A stretch of DNA of 64,000 nt, taken from assembly GCF_003248355.1 (NCBI RefSeq), contig NZ_QKWY01000001.1:1260001-1324000 (forward strand), read 5' to 3'. Source of the DNA: Streptomyces sp. AC1-42W (GTDB lineage Bacteria > Actinomycetota > Actinomycetes > Streptomycetales > Streptomycetaceae). How positions within the stretch are numbered: the first letter of the stretch is position 1; each line of letters opens with the position of its first letter. The position numbers were made by a program, and so were the translations under genes. This document shows positions 25,160 through 34,922 of the stretch, in pieces. Under the pieces are notes generated by a model that did no database searches, was not told where the DNA came from, and was given only the letters and a program-made list of their open reading frames with translations.

Positions 25160-25363
25160 CTACGCGGGACGGGGAGCGCGGGCCGGGCGGCCCGCGGCGC
25201 CGGCCGGGAGCACGCGCAGCCCCATCTCGACGATGGCCCAGCCCAGCCGGTTTCGCAGCTTCCGGCGCAGGGCCGTGCGGCGGGCGAGACGGAGGTCGCG
25301 GACGTGCAGGCGCATCTCGGAGGAGTGGACGCGGTACGGGGCGAGGCAGGTTTCGGGGTCCAT
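25160..25363 (-). CDS. Small basic protein, partner of the ArsR regulator
   Basis: This 67-residue, Arg/Leu-rich protein has no recognised domain. The central part, SSEMRLHVRDLRLARRTALRRKLRNRLGWAIVEMGLRVLP, would be a long amphipathic helix pair, possibly membrane-associated or binding a partner. It lies 14 bp behind the stop of the ArsR gene with an AAAGGA ribosome site in the gap, which supports real translation and cotranscription. The short tail GAAGRPARAPRPA is disordered. Confidence 0.65.
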   Translation of the reverse strand: MDPETCLAPYRVHSSEMRLHVRDLRLARRTALRRKLRNRLGWAIVEMGLRVLPAGAAGRPARAPRPA

Positions 25364-25377
25364 GACGGTCGGTCCTT

Positions 25378-25989
25378 TCAGTCGGTGCGGCGCGGGAAGA
25401 CGTGCACATGGGCGCGGACCACGGCGGAACCCTCGGTGCCCTCGGGGACGCGGCCGCGGTAGCTGTTGATCAGGTCATTGACCTTCTGGGTGAGTTCGAG
25501 GGAGAGCTCGGGCGTCAGGCGGAGCTTGAAGTCGCTGAGGCCGGAGCCCTCGTACCACTCGTGGGACCACTCGTGCATCGTGCCGAGCCAGGTGCTGAGC
25601 TCCTGCGCGTGCAGGGTGGCGATCTCGTGCAGGACGACGCCCATGGCGCCCCGCACCTCGGGGTCGGCGTGCTGCATGAGGTCGGAGTCGAAGGCGGCAC
25701 CGGCGTGTGCGGCCCGCCACCAGCGTTCGCGGCCCTTGCCGCGGGTCGGGTCGTCCTCGACGAAGCCGTACGAAGCCAGCTGGCGCAGGTGGTAACTGGT
25801 GGCGCCGCTGGACTCGCCGAGCCGCTCGGCGACGCCGGACGCGGTGGCGGGGCCGTGCTCGCGCAGGGCGTTGAGCAGGCGGAGCCGCAGCGGGTGGGCG
25901 AGTCCGCGCAGGGCGCGGGCGTCGATGTGCAGGAGGCTGGGGTCCACCGCCGTGGCGCTGTGGTCGTCGTGAACTTCGCTGGAGGGCAT
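25378..25989 (-). CDS. ArsR/HTH_20-type transcriptional regulator
   Basis: This 203-residue winged-helix protein has its DNA-binding domain at DARALRGLAHPLRLRLLNALREHGPATASGVAERLGESSGATSYHLRQLASYGFVEDD. The remaining ~110 residues (helical, with MGVVLHEIATLHAQELSTWLGTMHEW) form an effector/dimer domain typical of Streptomyces HTH_20 proteins that control MFS genes. The ATG at 25989 (MPSSEV) was chosen over an upstream ATG because GGTGGAG lies just before it. No metal-binding cysteine motif is present, so arsenic sensing is not implied. The upstream region has two inverted repeats that look like its own operators. Confidence 0.86.
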   Translation of the reverse strand: MPSSEVHDDHSATAVDPSLLHIDARALRGLAHPLRLRLLNALREHGPATASGVAERLGESSGATSYHLRQLASYGFVEDDPTRGKGRERWWRAAHAGAAFDSDLMQHADPEVRGAMGVVLHEIATLHAQELSTWLGTMHEWSHEWYEGSGLSDFKLRLTPELSLELTQKVNDLINSYRGRVPEGTEGSAVVRAHVHVFPRRTD

Positions 25990-26001
25990 GGCTCCACCGT
26001 A

Positions 26002-26047
26002 GAGTTGCAAAGAGTGTTTTGCAACGGGTTTTTGCAAAGAACCTTTG
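26002..26047 (-). promoter_or_regulatory. Inverted repeats, likely ArsR-family operators
   Basis: Two adjacent palindromes share the core TTTGCAA: TTGCAAA-GAGTG-TTTTGCAA (about 26004-26022) and TTTGCAAAG-AAC-CTTTGCA (about 26030-26048). They sit directly upstream of the regulator's ATG and between it and the betaine ABC operon. Autoregulation is the simplest reading. Confidence 0.6.
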
Positions 26048-26089
26048 CACGCGGTTCGCGGCGGGCTCGCCCCACGCGGTCGCGGGGGT

Positions 26090-27070
26090 TCAGCCCTCCT
26101 TGATGAAGCCCTCCTCGACCAGCCAGTCCTTGGCCACCTCGTGCGGGTCCCGGCCGTCCACGTCTACGCGGGCGTTCAGCTCCTGGGCCACCTCCGTGGT
26201 CAGCCGCTTGCTGAGGGGGTCGAGGAGGCCGGCGATCTCCGGGTACTTCTCCAGCGTGGGGGTGTGCACCACGGGCGCCGCGTTGTAGTTGGGGAAGAAG
26301 TGCTTGTCGTCCGCCAGGACCTCCAGGTCCATCGCATTGATGCGGCCGTCCGTGGTGAAGACCTCGCCGAGCAGGCAGGAGTCGGACTTCGAGACCTGGG
26401 TGTAGATGATCCCCGCGTCCATCTTCTTGATGTTGGCGGACGGCAGGGACATCCCGTACGCCTTCTCCATGCCGGGCAGTCCGTCGTCGCGCGAGGCGAA
26501 CTCGTTCTCGACGCAGACCGTCACCGCCGACGGGTCCTTCTTCGCCAGAGCTGCCGCGTCGGACAGCGTCTTGAGGTGGTACTTGGCGTTGTTGCGGCGG
26601 CTGACGGCGAGCGCGTACGTGTTGTTGAGGGTGGACGGCCGCAGCCAGGTCACCCCGTTGCGCAGGTCCGCGTCGCGCACCGCCTTCCACTGCTCCAGCG
26701 GGTCGGAGATGGGCTTCGCGTGCCCGAGGTACGTGATCCAGCCGGTGCCCGTGTACTCGTACATGGCGTCCGCCTCGCCCTGGGCGATCGCCTCGCGGGC
26801 GCTGATCGAGCCCGGCAGGTTCGTCCGGTCCAGGACCTCCGCCCCGGCCGCCTTGAAGATCAGCCCGATCATCTGGCCCAGGATGATGTTCTCGCTGAAG
26901 TTCTTCGAGGTCACGGTCAGCGAGGCACCGTCCAGCGGCTCCCCCCGCCCGACCGACCCGGGCACCACGTCGTCCACCATCGGCGACCCGCTCTTCAGCC
27001 CGCACCCCGCCAGCACCAGGGCCAGCGCGGCCCCGCCCGCCAGGGCCGTACGCACCCGCCGCGCCCTCAT
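26090..27070 (-). CDS. Substrate-binding lipoprotein of betaine/choline-type ABC transporter
   Basis: This is a 326-residue OpuAC/ProX-type binding protein. The lipobox ALVLAGC gives Cys23. The mature part begins TVTSKNFSENIILGQMIG, the family signature, followed by AMYEYTGTGWITYLG and CVENEFASRDDGLPGMEKAYG. The protein is the last gene of a four-gene operon and overlaps the upstream permease by 4 bp. Ligands are glycine betaine, carnitine or choline type quaternary ammonium solutes; which one is not clear. A short C-terminus (EEGFIKEG) ends near the ArsR gene's promoter region. Confidence 0.9.
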   Translation of the reverse strand: MRARRVRTALAGGAALALVLAGCGLKSGSPMVDDVVPGSVGRGEPLDGASLTVTSKNFSENIILGQMIGLIFKAAGAEVLDRTNLPGSISAREAIAQGEADAMYEYTGTGWITYLGHAKPISDPLEQWKAVRDADLRNGVTWLRPSTLNNTYALAVSRRNNAKYHLKTLSDAAALAKKDPSAVTVCVENEFASRDDGLPGMEKAYGMSLPSANIKKMDAGIIYTQVSKSDSCLLGEVFTTDGRINAMDLEVLADDKHFFPNYNAAPVVHTPTLEKYPEIAGLLDPLSKRLTTEVAQELNARVDVDGRDPHEVAKDWLVEEGFIKEG

Positions 27071-27942
27071 CGCCCCACCTCCAGGCCGCGCGGGGTGAGC
27101 GCGACCTCGGCCAGTGAGGCCAGCCAGTCCACCAGGAGCGCCAGCACCACCGTCAGGATCGAGCCGAGGACCAGGACCGGCATGCGCTGGGTCTGGATGC
27201 CCGAGGTGATCAGGTCGCCGAGCCCGCCGCCGCCCCCGAAGGTCGCCAGGGTCGCCGTGCCGACGTTCAGGACGAGCGCCGTGCGCACCCCGGCCAGGAT
27301 CAGCGGGACGGCGAGCGGGAGTTCGACGCGGGTCAGGGTGCCCATGGCCGACATGCCGATGCCGCGCGCCGCCTCCACCATGCCGGGCTCGATCGCCTTG
27401 AGACCGGCGACCGTGTTGGAGAGCACCGGCAGCACCGCGTAGATCACCATGCCGGTGATCGCCGTGGACGGGCCGATGCCGAGCCAGATCACCAGCAGGG
27501 CCAGCAGCCCGATCGCCGGGGTGGCCTGCCCGATGTTGGCGATCGCCGTCACCACCGGGGCCGCCCGGCTCAGCCCCCGCCGGGTCAGCGCGATGCCCAG
27601 CGGAATGGCGATGACCAGCACCCAGAACGTGGAGATCGCGGTCAGCCGCACATGCTGCCACCAGCGCACCTCGACCGTGTCACCGGCCAGCGAGTTCTCC
27701 GCGATCGAGTCCAGGGACACGTTCTCGATCCAGATGTAGGTCAGGACCAGCACCACGGCCAGCACGGCCGGGAGCACCACCAGCTTCCGCCAGGTGATCC
27801 GGCGCGGCGGCCCGGCGGGTTGCGGGGCGGGCTCCTCCTCCTCGTCCCGGAAGGCGTGGCCCTTCACGTCGTGCTCGCCCGGCGGCCGTTCGCGGCCGGG
27901 GGCGGGGGAGGGGCCGGGTGTGGGGGAGGGGCCGGAGGTCAT
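27067..27942 (-). CDS. Betaine/choline-type ABC transporter permease 2
   Basis: The product is 291 residues with a long cytosolic, Pro/Glu-rich start (about 55 residues) before TM1 (KLVVLPAVLAVVLVLTYIWI). It then has the OpuCB core: TAISTFWVLVIAIPLGIALTRRGL, ATPAIGLLALLVIWLGIGP, and an EAA-like loop EPGMVEAARGIGMSAMGTLTRVELPLA. The ATG at 27942 overlaps the ATPase stop by 4 bp; longer in-frame starts run through Arg/Gly-rich sequence with no family match. It pairs with the smaller permease at the operon start. Confidence 0.88.
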   Translation of the reverse strand: MTSGPSPTPGPSPAPGRERPPGEHDVKGHAFRDEEEEPAPQPAGPPRRITWRKLVVLPAVLAVVLVLTYIWIENVSLDSIAENSLAGDTVEVRWWQHVRLTAISTFWVLVIAIPLGIALTRRGLSRAAPVVTAIANIGQATPAIGLLALLVIWLGIGPSTAITGMVIYAVLPVLSNTVAGLKAIEPGMVEAARGIGMSAMGTLTRVELPLAVPLILAGVRTALVLNVGTATLATFGGGGGLGDLITSGIQTQRMPVLVLGSILTVVLALLVDWLASLAEVALTPRGLEVGR

Positions 27943-29213
27943 GCGCCCGCACCGCCCTCCAGCTCCTCGGCGGTGCGGTGTTCGCGCAGCTCCTCCAGCA
28001 CGTGCTGGTGCTCGATGGCGGTGAGCCGGTCCGCCTCCAGGAGTTCGTGCACCGAGTTCATCAGGGTGTGCATGTCCACGACCCCGGTGAACTCGCCGCG
28101 CCGGCCGGTCACCGCGACCCGCCCGCCGCTGTCGGTGAGGACCGCCTCCAGCGCGTCGTGCAGCGTGGCGTCGCGGGTCACCGTGTCGTGGACCAGCTGC
28201 CCGGCCCGTGCCAGGGAGCCGCGCGCCCGCATCAGGTCGCCGCGCCGCAGCCATTTGTAGGGGCGGTTCCTGCGGTCCAGCATCAGCAGCTCGTTGTGCG
28301 GGCCGGAGCGCAGCTTGTTGAAGATCGACTGGAGCGGGTCGTCCACGGTGACGGTCGGGAAGTCGGCGATCTCCACCTCGCGCACCCGGGTCAGATTGAG
28401 CCGTTTCAGCGCCGCGCCCGCGCCGACGAAGCCGGAGACGAAGTCGTCGGTCGGGTTGGTGAGGATGGCCTCCGGGGTGTCGAACTGCGCGATGTGCGAG
28501 CGCTCGCGCAGCACGGCGATCCGGTCGCCCAGCTTGATCGCCTCGTCGAAGTCGTGGGTGACGAAGACGATCGTCTTGCGGAGTTCGTGCTGGAGCCGGA
28601 TCAGCTCGTCCTGGAGGTGGTCGCGGGTGATCGGGTCGACCGCGCCGAACGGCTCGTCCATCAGCAGCACCGGCGGGTCGGCGGCCAGCGCCCTGGCCAC
28701 GCCGACGCGCTGCTGCTGGCCGCCGGACAGGGCGCGCGGATAGCGGCCGTGGAACTCGCGCGGGTCGAGCCCGACCAGGTCGAGCATCTCCTCGACCCGG
28801 TCCTTCACCCGCGCCTTGGACCAGCCCACCATCCTCGGGACGAGCGCGATGTTCTCGGCGACCGTCATGTGCGGGAAGAGCCCGGAGGACTGGATCGCGT
28901 AACCGATCTTGCGGCGCAGCTTCACCGGGTCGATGTCGGTGACGTCCTCGTCGTCGATCCTGATCCGGCCGGAGCTGGGCTCGATCAGCCGGTTGATCAT
29001 CTTCAGGGTGGTGGACTTCCCGCAGCCGGACGGGCCCACGAAGATCACCGTCTCGCCGGCCCTGATCTCCATCGACACGTTGTCCACTGCCGGGCTGGGG
29101 TTGCCCGGGTAGCGCTTGGAGAGGTTCTCCAGCTCGATGGCCGCGCCGGACGCGGCGCCGGAGGAGGCGTCGGGCGCGGGGCGCCGATCGGAGGGTGCTG
29201 CGGTCTCAGACAC
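27939..29213 (-). CDS. Betaine/choline-type ABC transporter ATP-binding protein with CBS domains
   Basis: This 424-residue ATPase drives the transporter. Walker A is GPSGCGKSTT, the signature LSGGQQQRVGVARALA, Walker B LLMDEPFGAVDPI and the switch His is in FVTHDFDEA. The C-terminal third carries a CBS pair (ending VVDMHTLMNSVHELLEADR) like ProV and OpuCA, where it senses ionic strength or nucleotides. It overlaps the first permease by 8 bp and the second by 4 bp, so the operon is compact. Confidence 0.92.
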   Translation of the reverse strand: MSETAAPSDRRPAPDASSGAASGAAIELENLSKRYPGNPSPAVDNVSMEIRAGETVIFVGPSGCGKSTTLKMINRLIEPSSGRIRIDDEDVTDIDPVKLRRKIGYAIQSSGLFPHMTVAENIALVPRMVGWSKARVKDRVEEMLDLVGLDPREFHGRYPRALSGGQQQRVGVARALAADPPVLLMDEPFGAVDPITRDHLQDELIRLQHELRKTIVFVTHDFDEAIKLGDRIAVLRERSHIAQFDTPEAILTNPTDDFVSGFVGAGAALKRLNLTRVREVEIADFPTVTVDDPLQSIFNKLRSGPHNELLMLDRRNRPYKWLRRGDLMRARGSLARAGQLVHDTVTRDATLHDALEAVLTDSGGRVAVTGRRGEFTGVVDMHTLMNSVHELLEADRLTAIEHQHVLEELREHRTAEELEGGAGA

Positions 29214-29853
29214 GGATACCCCTCGGAATGGTGAGCCGCCCCAGCAGGACGTAGGCGGCGTCGAAGAGCAGGGCGAGGACGACGATGCCGAGCGTGCCCG
29301 TGAGCACCTGGTTGATCGCGTTGGCGCTGCCCAGTGAGGCGATGCCGCGGAAGATCTCGTTGCCCAGGCCGGGCCCGGAGGCGTACGCGGCGATGGCGGC
29401 GATGCCCATCAGCATCTGGGTGGAGACCCGGATGCCGGTGAGGATCGGCGGCCAGGCCAGCGGCAGCTCCACGCGCAGCAGCCGCGCCGTACGGGACATC
29501 CCGATGCCCTTCGCCGCGTCCACCAGCGCCGGATCGACGCCGCGCAGCCCCACGATGGCGTTGCGGACGACGGGCAGCAGCCCGTACAGCGTCAGGGTGA
29601 TCACCGTGGGCGCGACGCCGAGGCCGACCAGCGGGATGAGCAGGCCGATCGCGGCCAGGGACGGAATGGTCAGCACGGTCGCCGTCGAGGTGATCGCCAG
29701 TGAGGAGCCCCATCCGCTGCGGTAGCTGACGACCCCGATCAGGACCCCGAGCAGGGTGGCGATGACCATGCACTGGAAGACGGCGCTGACGTGCTGGAAC
29801 GCGTCGGTGAGCAACTGCTGGTGGCGGTTGGCCAGATACTCCCAGAAGCTCAC
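29206..29853 (-). CDS. Betaine/choline-type ABC transporter permease 1
   Basis: This 215-residue OpuCD-type permease has about five membrane segments. Conserved parts are VLIGVVSYRSGWGSSLAITSTATVLTIPSLAAIGLLIPLVGLG (family start) and the EAA loop DPALVDAAKGIGMSRTARLLRVELPLAWP. I prefer the GTG at 29853: GAGGA lies 6 nt upstream of it, whereas the in-frame GTG two codons earlier abuts that site. It begins 14 bp after the Lrp gene's stop, so the regulator and transporter may be one transcript. Confidence 0.88.
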   Translation of the reverse strand: MSFWEYLANRHQQLLTDAFQHVSAVFQCMVIATLLGVLIGVVSYRSGWGSSLAITSTATVLTIPSLAAIGLLIPLVGLGVAPTVITLTLYGLLPVVRNAIVGLRGVDPALVDAAKGIGMSRTARLLRVELPLAWPPILTGIRVSTQMLMGIAAIAAYASGPGLGNEIFRGIASLGSANAINQVLTGTLGIVVLALLFDAAYVLLGRLTIPRGIRV

Positions 29854-29867
29854 CGTCACTCCTCGGC

Positions 29868-30341
29868 TCAGTCGGTGTCCTGCGCCGCCTGTTCGACGAG
29901 CGGGATGACGCGCAGGGGCACGGCGTTCTCCATGACGATGGCCGTGGAGGCCCGGACGATCCCATCAAATCCGACAACCCGGTCGATCACCCGCTGGAGA
30001 TCCGCGTTGGACCGGGCCACCAGCCGGCACAGCATGTCCCCGTGCCCGGTGGTGGTGTGCAGCTCCAGCACCTCCGGTACGCCGCTCAAGTGCGCCCGTA
30101 CGTCGGCGCCTTGGCCCTGTTTGATCTCCAGCGTGGCGAACGCGGTGACCGGATAGCCCAGGGCCGCCGGATCGACGTCCGGGCCGAATCCGCGGATGAC
30201 GCCATTCGACTGAAGCCGGTCGAGCCGCGCCTGCACCGTCCCGCGCGCCACGCCCAGCCTGCGCGACGCCTCCAGGACCCCGATCCTGGGTTCACGGGCC
30301 AGCAGCACGATGAGCCGCCCGTCCAGTCGGTCGATCGCCAT
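29868..30341 (-). CDS. Lrp/AsnC-family regulator
   Basis: This 157-residue protein has an N-terminal helix-turn-helix (DGRLIVLLAREPRIGVLEASRRLGVARGTVQARLDRLQSNGVIRGFG) and a C-terminal RAM domain (VTAFATLEIKQGQGADVRAHLSGVPEVLELHTTTGHGDMLCRLVARS) for amino-acid binding and oligomer control. It is divergent from hppD, with two TGTACAG half-sites in the 130-bp gap, and the betaine ABC operon follows immediately. It probably regulates hppD by aromatic amino acid or homogentisate status, and possibly the transporter. Confidence 0.88.
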   Translation of the reverse strand: MAIDRLDGRLIVLLAREPRIGVLEASRRLGVARGTVQARLDRLQSNGVIRGFGPDVDPAALGYPVTAFATLEIKQGQGADVRAHLSGVPEVLELHTTTGHGDMLCRLVARSNADLQRVIDRVVGFDGIVRASTAIVMENAVPLRVIPLVEQAAQDTD

Positions 30342-30371
30342 GTCCGGCCTCCGTCGGTGTGATGGTCATCA

Positions 30372-30411
30372 TGTACAGATCGTCCGCCCATCATGGCCAA
30401 CCGCTGTACAG
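30372..30411 (+). promoter_or_regulatory. Two TGTACAG repeats between lrp and hppD
   Basis: TGTACAG occurs at 30372-30378 and 30405-30411. The core TGTACA is a palindrome, and the two copies are 33 bp apart (about three helical turns), a spacing that suits Lrp-type octamers contacting one face of DNA. Confidence 0.5.
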
Positions 30412-30416
30412 GTTGA

Positions 30417-31616
<1,200 letters not shown>

Positions 31617-31632
31617 CACGCCGGGCATGACG

Positions 31633-31663
31633 CAGGGGCGGGCCGGAATCCGGCCCGCCCCTG
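31633..31663 (+). terminator. Terminator after hppD
   Basis: A 14-bp perfect GC-rich stem (31633-31646 with 31650-31663) has a 3-nt loop. It lies between convergent genes. Confidence 0.9.
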
Positions 31664-31694
31664 TCCGCGTTCGCGCCGCGGCCTCCCGCCCGCG

Positions 31695-33437
31695 TCAGCC
31701 GGCCGCCACCGTGACGGCCGGCGCCGGTACGGGGGCCTGCGCGCCGCCCGCCGAGGGCGCCGGGGCCGCCTGCGGACCCGCGGCCGCCGGAGGCGCGGGC
31801 ACGGCCGCACCGCCACCCGGCGCGGGCTGCTGCGGCGCGGGAACGGGCGCCGGAGCCTGCGGTGCCGGGGACTGAGGGGCCGGGGCCTGCGGTGCCGGGG
31901 GCGCCGGCGGCCGCATGTCCGCCGGACCGCCCGCCGGCGGCTCACCCAGCGCGTCCAGCGCGTCCCGCGCCGACGACGCGTCCAGCGGCGAGAACTCCGG
32001 ATTGGTGCGCAGCGCGTCCTCCAGATGGCGGCGCGCCGACCCGTAGTCGCCCACCGCGCGCTCCGTCATGCCCAGGTGGTACGCGTACGAGGCGTTCTGC
32101 CCGCCCTGCTCCACCGCCCGCCGCGCGTACTCCAGGGCCGCGTCCGGGTCGCCCGCCCGGTGCAGCGCCCAGCCCAGCGCGTCGGCCGTCGCCGGGCTGC
32201 GGTGCCCCCGCTGCCAGGCGCCCCGCAGCAGCTCCACCGCCGCGTCCGCGTCGCCGTGCGCGGCCTCGAAGCGGCCCAGCGGCAGCGACTCGTCCACCCC
32301 GCGGGCCCGGCCCCGGTCCAGCGCCGCGCGCAGCTTCTTGAACTGGTCCACCGAGTCTCCGTCCAGCCCCATCGACTCGTACAGCTCGCCCAGCTCCAGC
32401 AGGTACTGCGGGCGCGGCGACTTGGCGAGCGCCGCCTGGTAGTCCCGTACGGCCTCGTCGGTGCGCCCGAGGGCCGCCAGCGCGCGGGCCCGCCCTGCGA
32501 GCGCGGGGTGATGGCCCTTCAGGACGCGCAGCGCCGCCCCGTACTGGGCCACGGCCTCCTTCGGCTCACCGCGCTCCCAGGCCAGCTCGCCCAGCCGGGA
32601 CAGGCAGGCGGCCTTCTCGGCCGGTGTCCTCGCCCGGTTCGCCGCGTTCTGCGCGGTGGCCAGCGCGTCCTCGCGCCAGCCCCGGTCCCGGTACATCTCG
32701 GCCGCCCGGCCCAGCGCCGGCACCCCGGCCCGCAGCTCGGTGAACTTCTCCACCGCGGTGATCGCCGACTTGCGGTCGCCCAGGCCGTTGTAGGCGTCGA
32801 TCAGCTCCGGGTAGACCGTCCACTCCTTGGGCTGCCGCTTGCGGACCGTCTCGCCCCACTTCTTGGCCGTCACGAAGTCGTGCCGGGCGTTGGCGAGCGA
32901 GGCGAGGCCGACCCAGGCCGCCGTGTTGCCCCGCTCGCCCGGCCGCACGTCCAGCGAACGCTTGAGCGCCTGCTCGGCCCGCGTGTAGTACGCCGGGTCG
33001 GCGGCGCGCCGCCCCCACTCCACGTACGCCGACCCCAGCACCGCCCACGCGGGCGCGTCCGAGGGATGCGTGCCCACCCACTTCTGCCGGTCCCCGATGA
33101 GCGCCGTCAGATCGGCGAGCGAGGCCGGGGAACCGGCGGCCGTCGCGGACATCGCGCGCGAGACCGGACCGGGCAGCGGCGCCGCGTCCTTGTCGTCGTC
33201 GGGCACCGCGACCACCGCGCCCGTCACCAGGACCGCCCCCGCGACCATGCCGAAGGCCGCCCGGCGCAGCGTCGTGCGCATCGTGGGGGGCGGCGGCTCG
33301 GCCAGGGAGGCGGCGTCCGGCGGATAGGGGCCCGGGTCGAGCAGGCCGGGGTCCGGCAGACCGGGGTCGGGCAGGCCGGTGTCGGAGGAGTCCTCGGGCC
33401 CGGAGGCCCTCGGGGGCTGCTGAGGCGTGAGTTCCAT
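31695..33437 (-). CDS. Membrane-anchored TPR protein
   Basis: This ~580-residue protein has a Pro/Asp-rich cytosolic N-terminus with DPG-type repeats, one membrane segment (AAFGMVAGAVLVTGAVVAVP), a long array of tetratricopeptide repeats and a Pro/Ala-rich C-tail. Repeats are visible as AWAVLGSAYVEWGRRA, AAWVGLASLANARHDF, ARALAALGRTDEAVRDYQAAL and ATADALGWALHRAGDPDAALEYARRAV. TPR proteins scaffold protein complexes; the partner is unknown. The most 5' starts are a GTG at 33446 and an ATG at 33437; the ATG is used here. It is divergent from the FAD oxidase and probably monocistronic. Confidence 0.82.
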   Translation of the reverse strand: MELTPQQPPRASGPEDSSDTGLPDPGLPDPGLLDPGPYPPDAASLAEPPPPTMRTTLRRAAFGMVAGAVLVTGAVVAVPDDDKDAAPLPGPVSRAMSATAAGSPASLADLTALIGDRQKWVGTHPSDAPAWAVLGSAYVEWGRRAADPAYYTRAEQALKRSLDVRPGERGNTAAWVGLASLANARHDFVTAKKWGETVRKRQPKEWTVYPELIDAYNGLGDRKSAITAVEKFTELRAGVPALGRAAEMYRDRGWREDALATAQNAANRARTPAEKAACLSRLGELAWERGEPKEAVAQYGAALRVLKGHHPALAGRARALAALGRTDEAVRDYQAALAKSPRPQYLLELGELYESMGLDGDSVDQFKKLRAALDRGRARGVDESLPLGRFEAAHGDADAAVELLRGAWQRGHRSPATADALGWALHRAGDPDAALEYARRAVEQGGQNASYAYHLGMTERAVGDYGSARRHLEDALRTNPEFSPLDASSARDALDALGEPPAGGPADMRPPAPPAPQAPAPQSPAPQAPAPVPAPQQPAPGGGAAVPAPPAAAGPQAAPAPSAGGAQAPVPAPAVTVAAG

Positions 33438-33534
33438 GCCGCTCACTGTGCGTCAGTATGAAGATCACACCGTGTCTTGGGATCGCCACCGCAGACGGGT
33501 TCACACCAATGGGTCCGGGTGCCACGCTTGGATC

Positions 33535-34902
33535 ATGGACGATCTCCCCGAACTCCTGCGGGCGGGCCTCCCGGCCGGGGCAGTGATCACCGATCCGGAC
33601 GTCACCGCCTCCTACGCCCACGACATGGCGAGCTTCTGCGCGGCCGGCACCCCCGCCGTCGTGGTGCTCCCGCGCACCGTCGAGCAGGTCCAGCACGTCA
33701 TGCGCACCGCCACCGCGCTGCGCGTCCCGGTCGTCCCCCAGGGCGCCCGCACGGGCCTGTCGGGCGCCGCCAACGCCACCGACGGCTGCATCGTGCTCTC
33801 CCTGGTCAAGATGGACCGCATCCTGGAGATCAGCCCCGTCGACCGGATCGCCGTCGTCGAACCCGGAGTGATCAACGCCGTGCTCTCCCGCGCGGTGGAG
33901 GAACACGGCCTGTACTACCCGCCGGACCCCTCCAGCTGGGAAATGTGCACCATCGGCGGCAACATCGGCACCGCGTCCGGCGGCCTGTGCTGCGTGAAGT
34001 ACGGGGTCACCGCCGAGTACGTCCTCGGCCTCGACGTCGTCCTCGCGGACGGACGCCTGCTCAGCACCGGCCGGCGCACCGCCAAGGGCGTCGCGGGCTA
34101 CGACCTCACCCGACTCCTCGTCGGCTCCGAGGGCAGCCTCGGCATCATCGTGAAGGCCGTCCTCGCGCTGAAGCCCCGGCCGCCCCGGCAGCTCGTCCTC
34201 GCCGCCGAGTTCCCCAGCGTCTCCGCCGCCTGCGACGCCGTCTGCCGGATCATGGAGAGCGGCCACACCCCCTCACTCCTCGAACTGATGGACCGTACGA
34301 CCGTCCGGGCCGTCAACCGCATGGCCCGCATGGGCCTCCCCGAGACCACCGAGGCCCTGCTCCTCGCCGCCTTCGACACCCCGGACCCGGCCGCCGACCT
34401 CGACGCCGTCGCCGCCCTGTGCACGGCGGCCGGGGCCACCGAGGTCGTGCCGGCCGAGGACGCGGCCGAGTCCGAGATGCTGCTGAGGGCCCGGCGGATG
34501 TCGCTGACCGCGCTGGAGACCCTCAAGCCGGCGACGATGATCGACGACGTGTGCGTACCGCGTTCCCGGCTCGCCGCCATGCTGGAGGGCACGGCGGAGA
34601 TCGCCGCGAAGTACGCCCTCACCATCGGCGTCTGCGCCCACGCGGGCGACGGCAACACCCACCCCGTCGTCTGCTTCGACCCGGCGGACGCCGACGAGTC
34701 CCGGCGGGCGCGCGAGTCCTTCGACGAGATCATGGCCCTCGGCCTCGCCCTCGGCGGCACGATCACCGGCGAGCACGGCGTCGGCGTCCTCAAGAAGGAG
34801 TGGCTGGCCCGCGAACTCGGCGAGACCGGCGTGGAACTGCACCGGGGCGTGAAGCGGGCCTTCGACCCGCTCGGGCTGCTCAACCCCGGCAAAATCTTCT
34901 GA
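33535..34902 (+). CDS. FAD-linked oxidase, GlcD/D-lactate dehydrogenase type
   Basis: A 455-residue flavoprotein. The PCMH-type FAD domain holds VVPQGARTGLSGAA and CTIGGNIGTASGG, and LLVGSEGSLGIIVKAVLALKP marks the hinge. The C-terminal FAD-oxidase domain has GVCAHAGDGNTHPVVCFD (metal/substrate region) and TGEHGVGVLKKEWL, both family signatures. Substrates in this family are D-lactate, glycolate or D-2-hydroxyglutarate. The partner GlcE/GlcF subunits are absent, which points to a soluble single-chain dehydrogenase. The ATG at 33535 was chosen because homology starts there. Confidence 0.9.
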   Translation: MDDLPELLRAGLPAGAVITDPDVTASYAHDMASFCAAGTPAVVVLPRTVEQVQHVMRTATALRVPVVPQGARTGLSGAANATDGCIVLSLVKMDRILEISPVDRIAVVEPGVINAVLSRAVEEHGLYYPPDPSSWEMCTIGGNIGTASGGLCCVKYGVTAEYVLGLDVVLADGRLLSTGRRTAKGVAGYDLTRLLVGSEGSLGIIVKAVLALKPRPPRQLVLAAEFPSVSAACDAVCRIMESGHTPSLLELMDRTTVRAVNRMARMGLPETTEALLLAAFDTPDPAADLDAVAALCTAAGATEVVPAEDAAESEMLLRARRMSLTALETLKPATMIDDVCVPRSRLAAMLEGTAEIAAKYALTIGVCAHAGDGNTHPVVCFDPADADESRRARESFDEIMALGLALGGTITGEHGVGVLKKEWLARELGETGVELHRGVKRAFDPLGLLNPGKIF

Positions 34903-34922
34903 CCGTCCCTGGCCCACGCCGC

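Noticed and set aside
30372..30411. CRISPR-like or transposon repeat at TGTACAG
   Set aside because: Only two 7-bp copies in a divergent promoter gap; an operator pair explains them.
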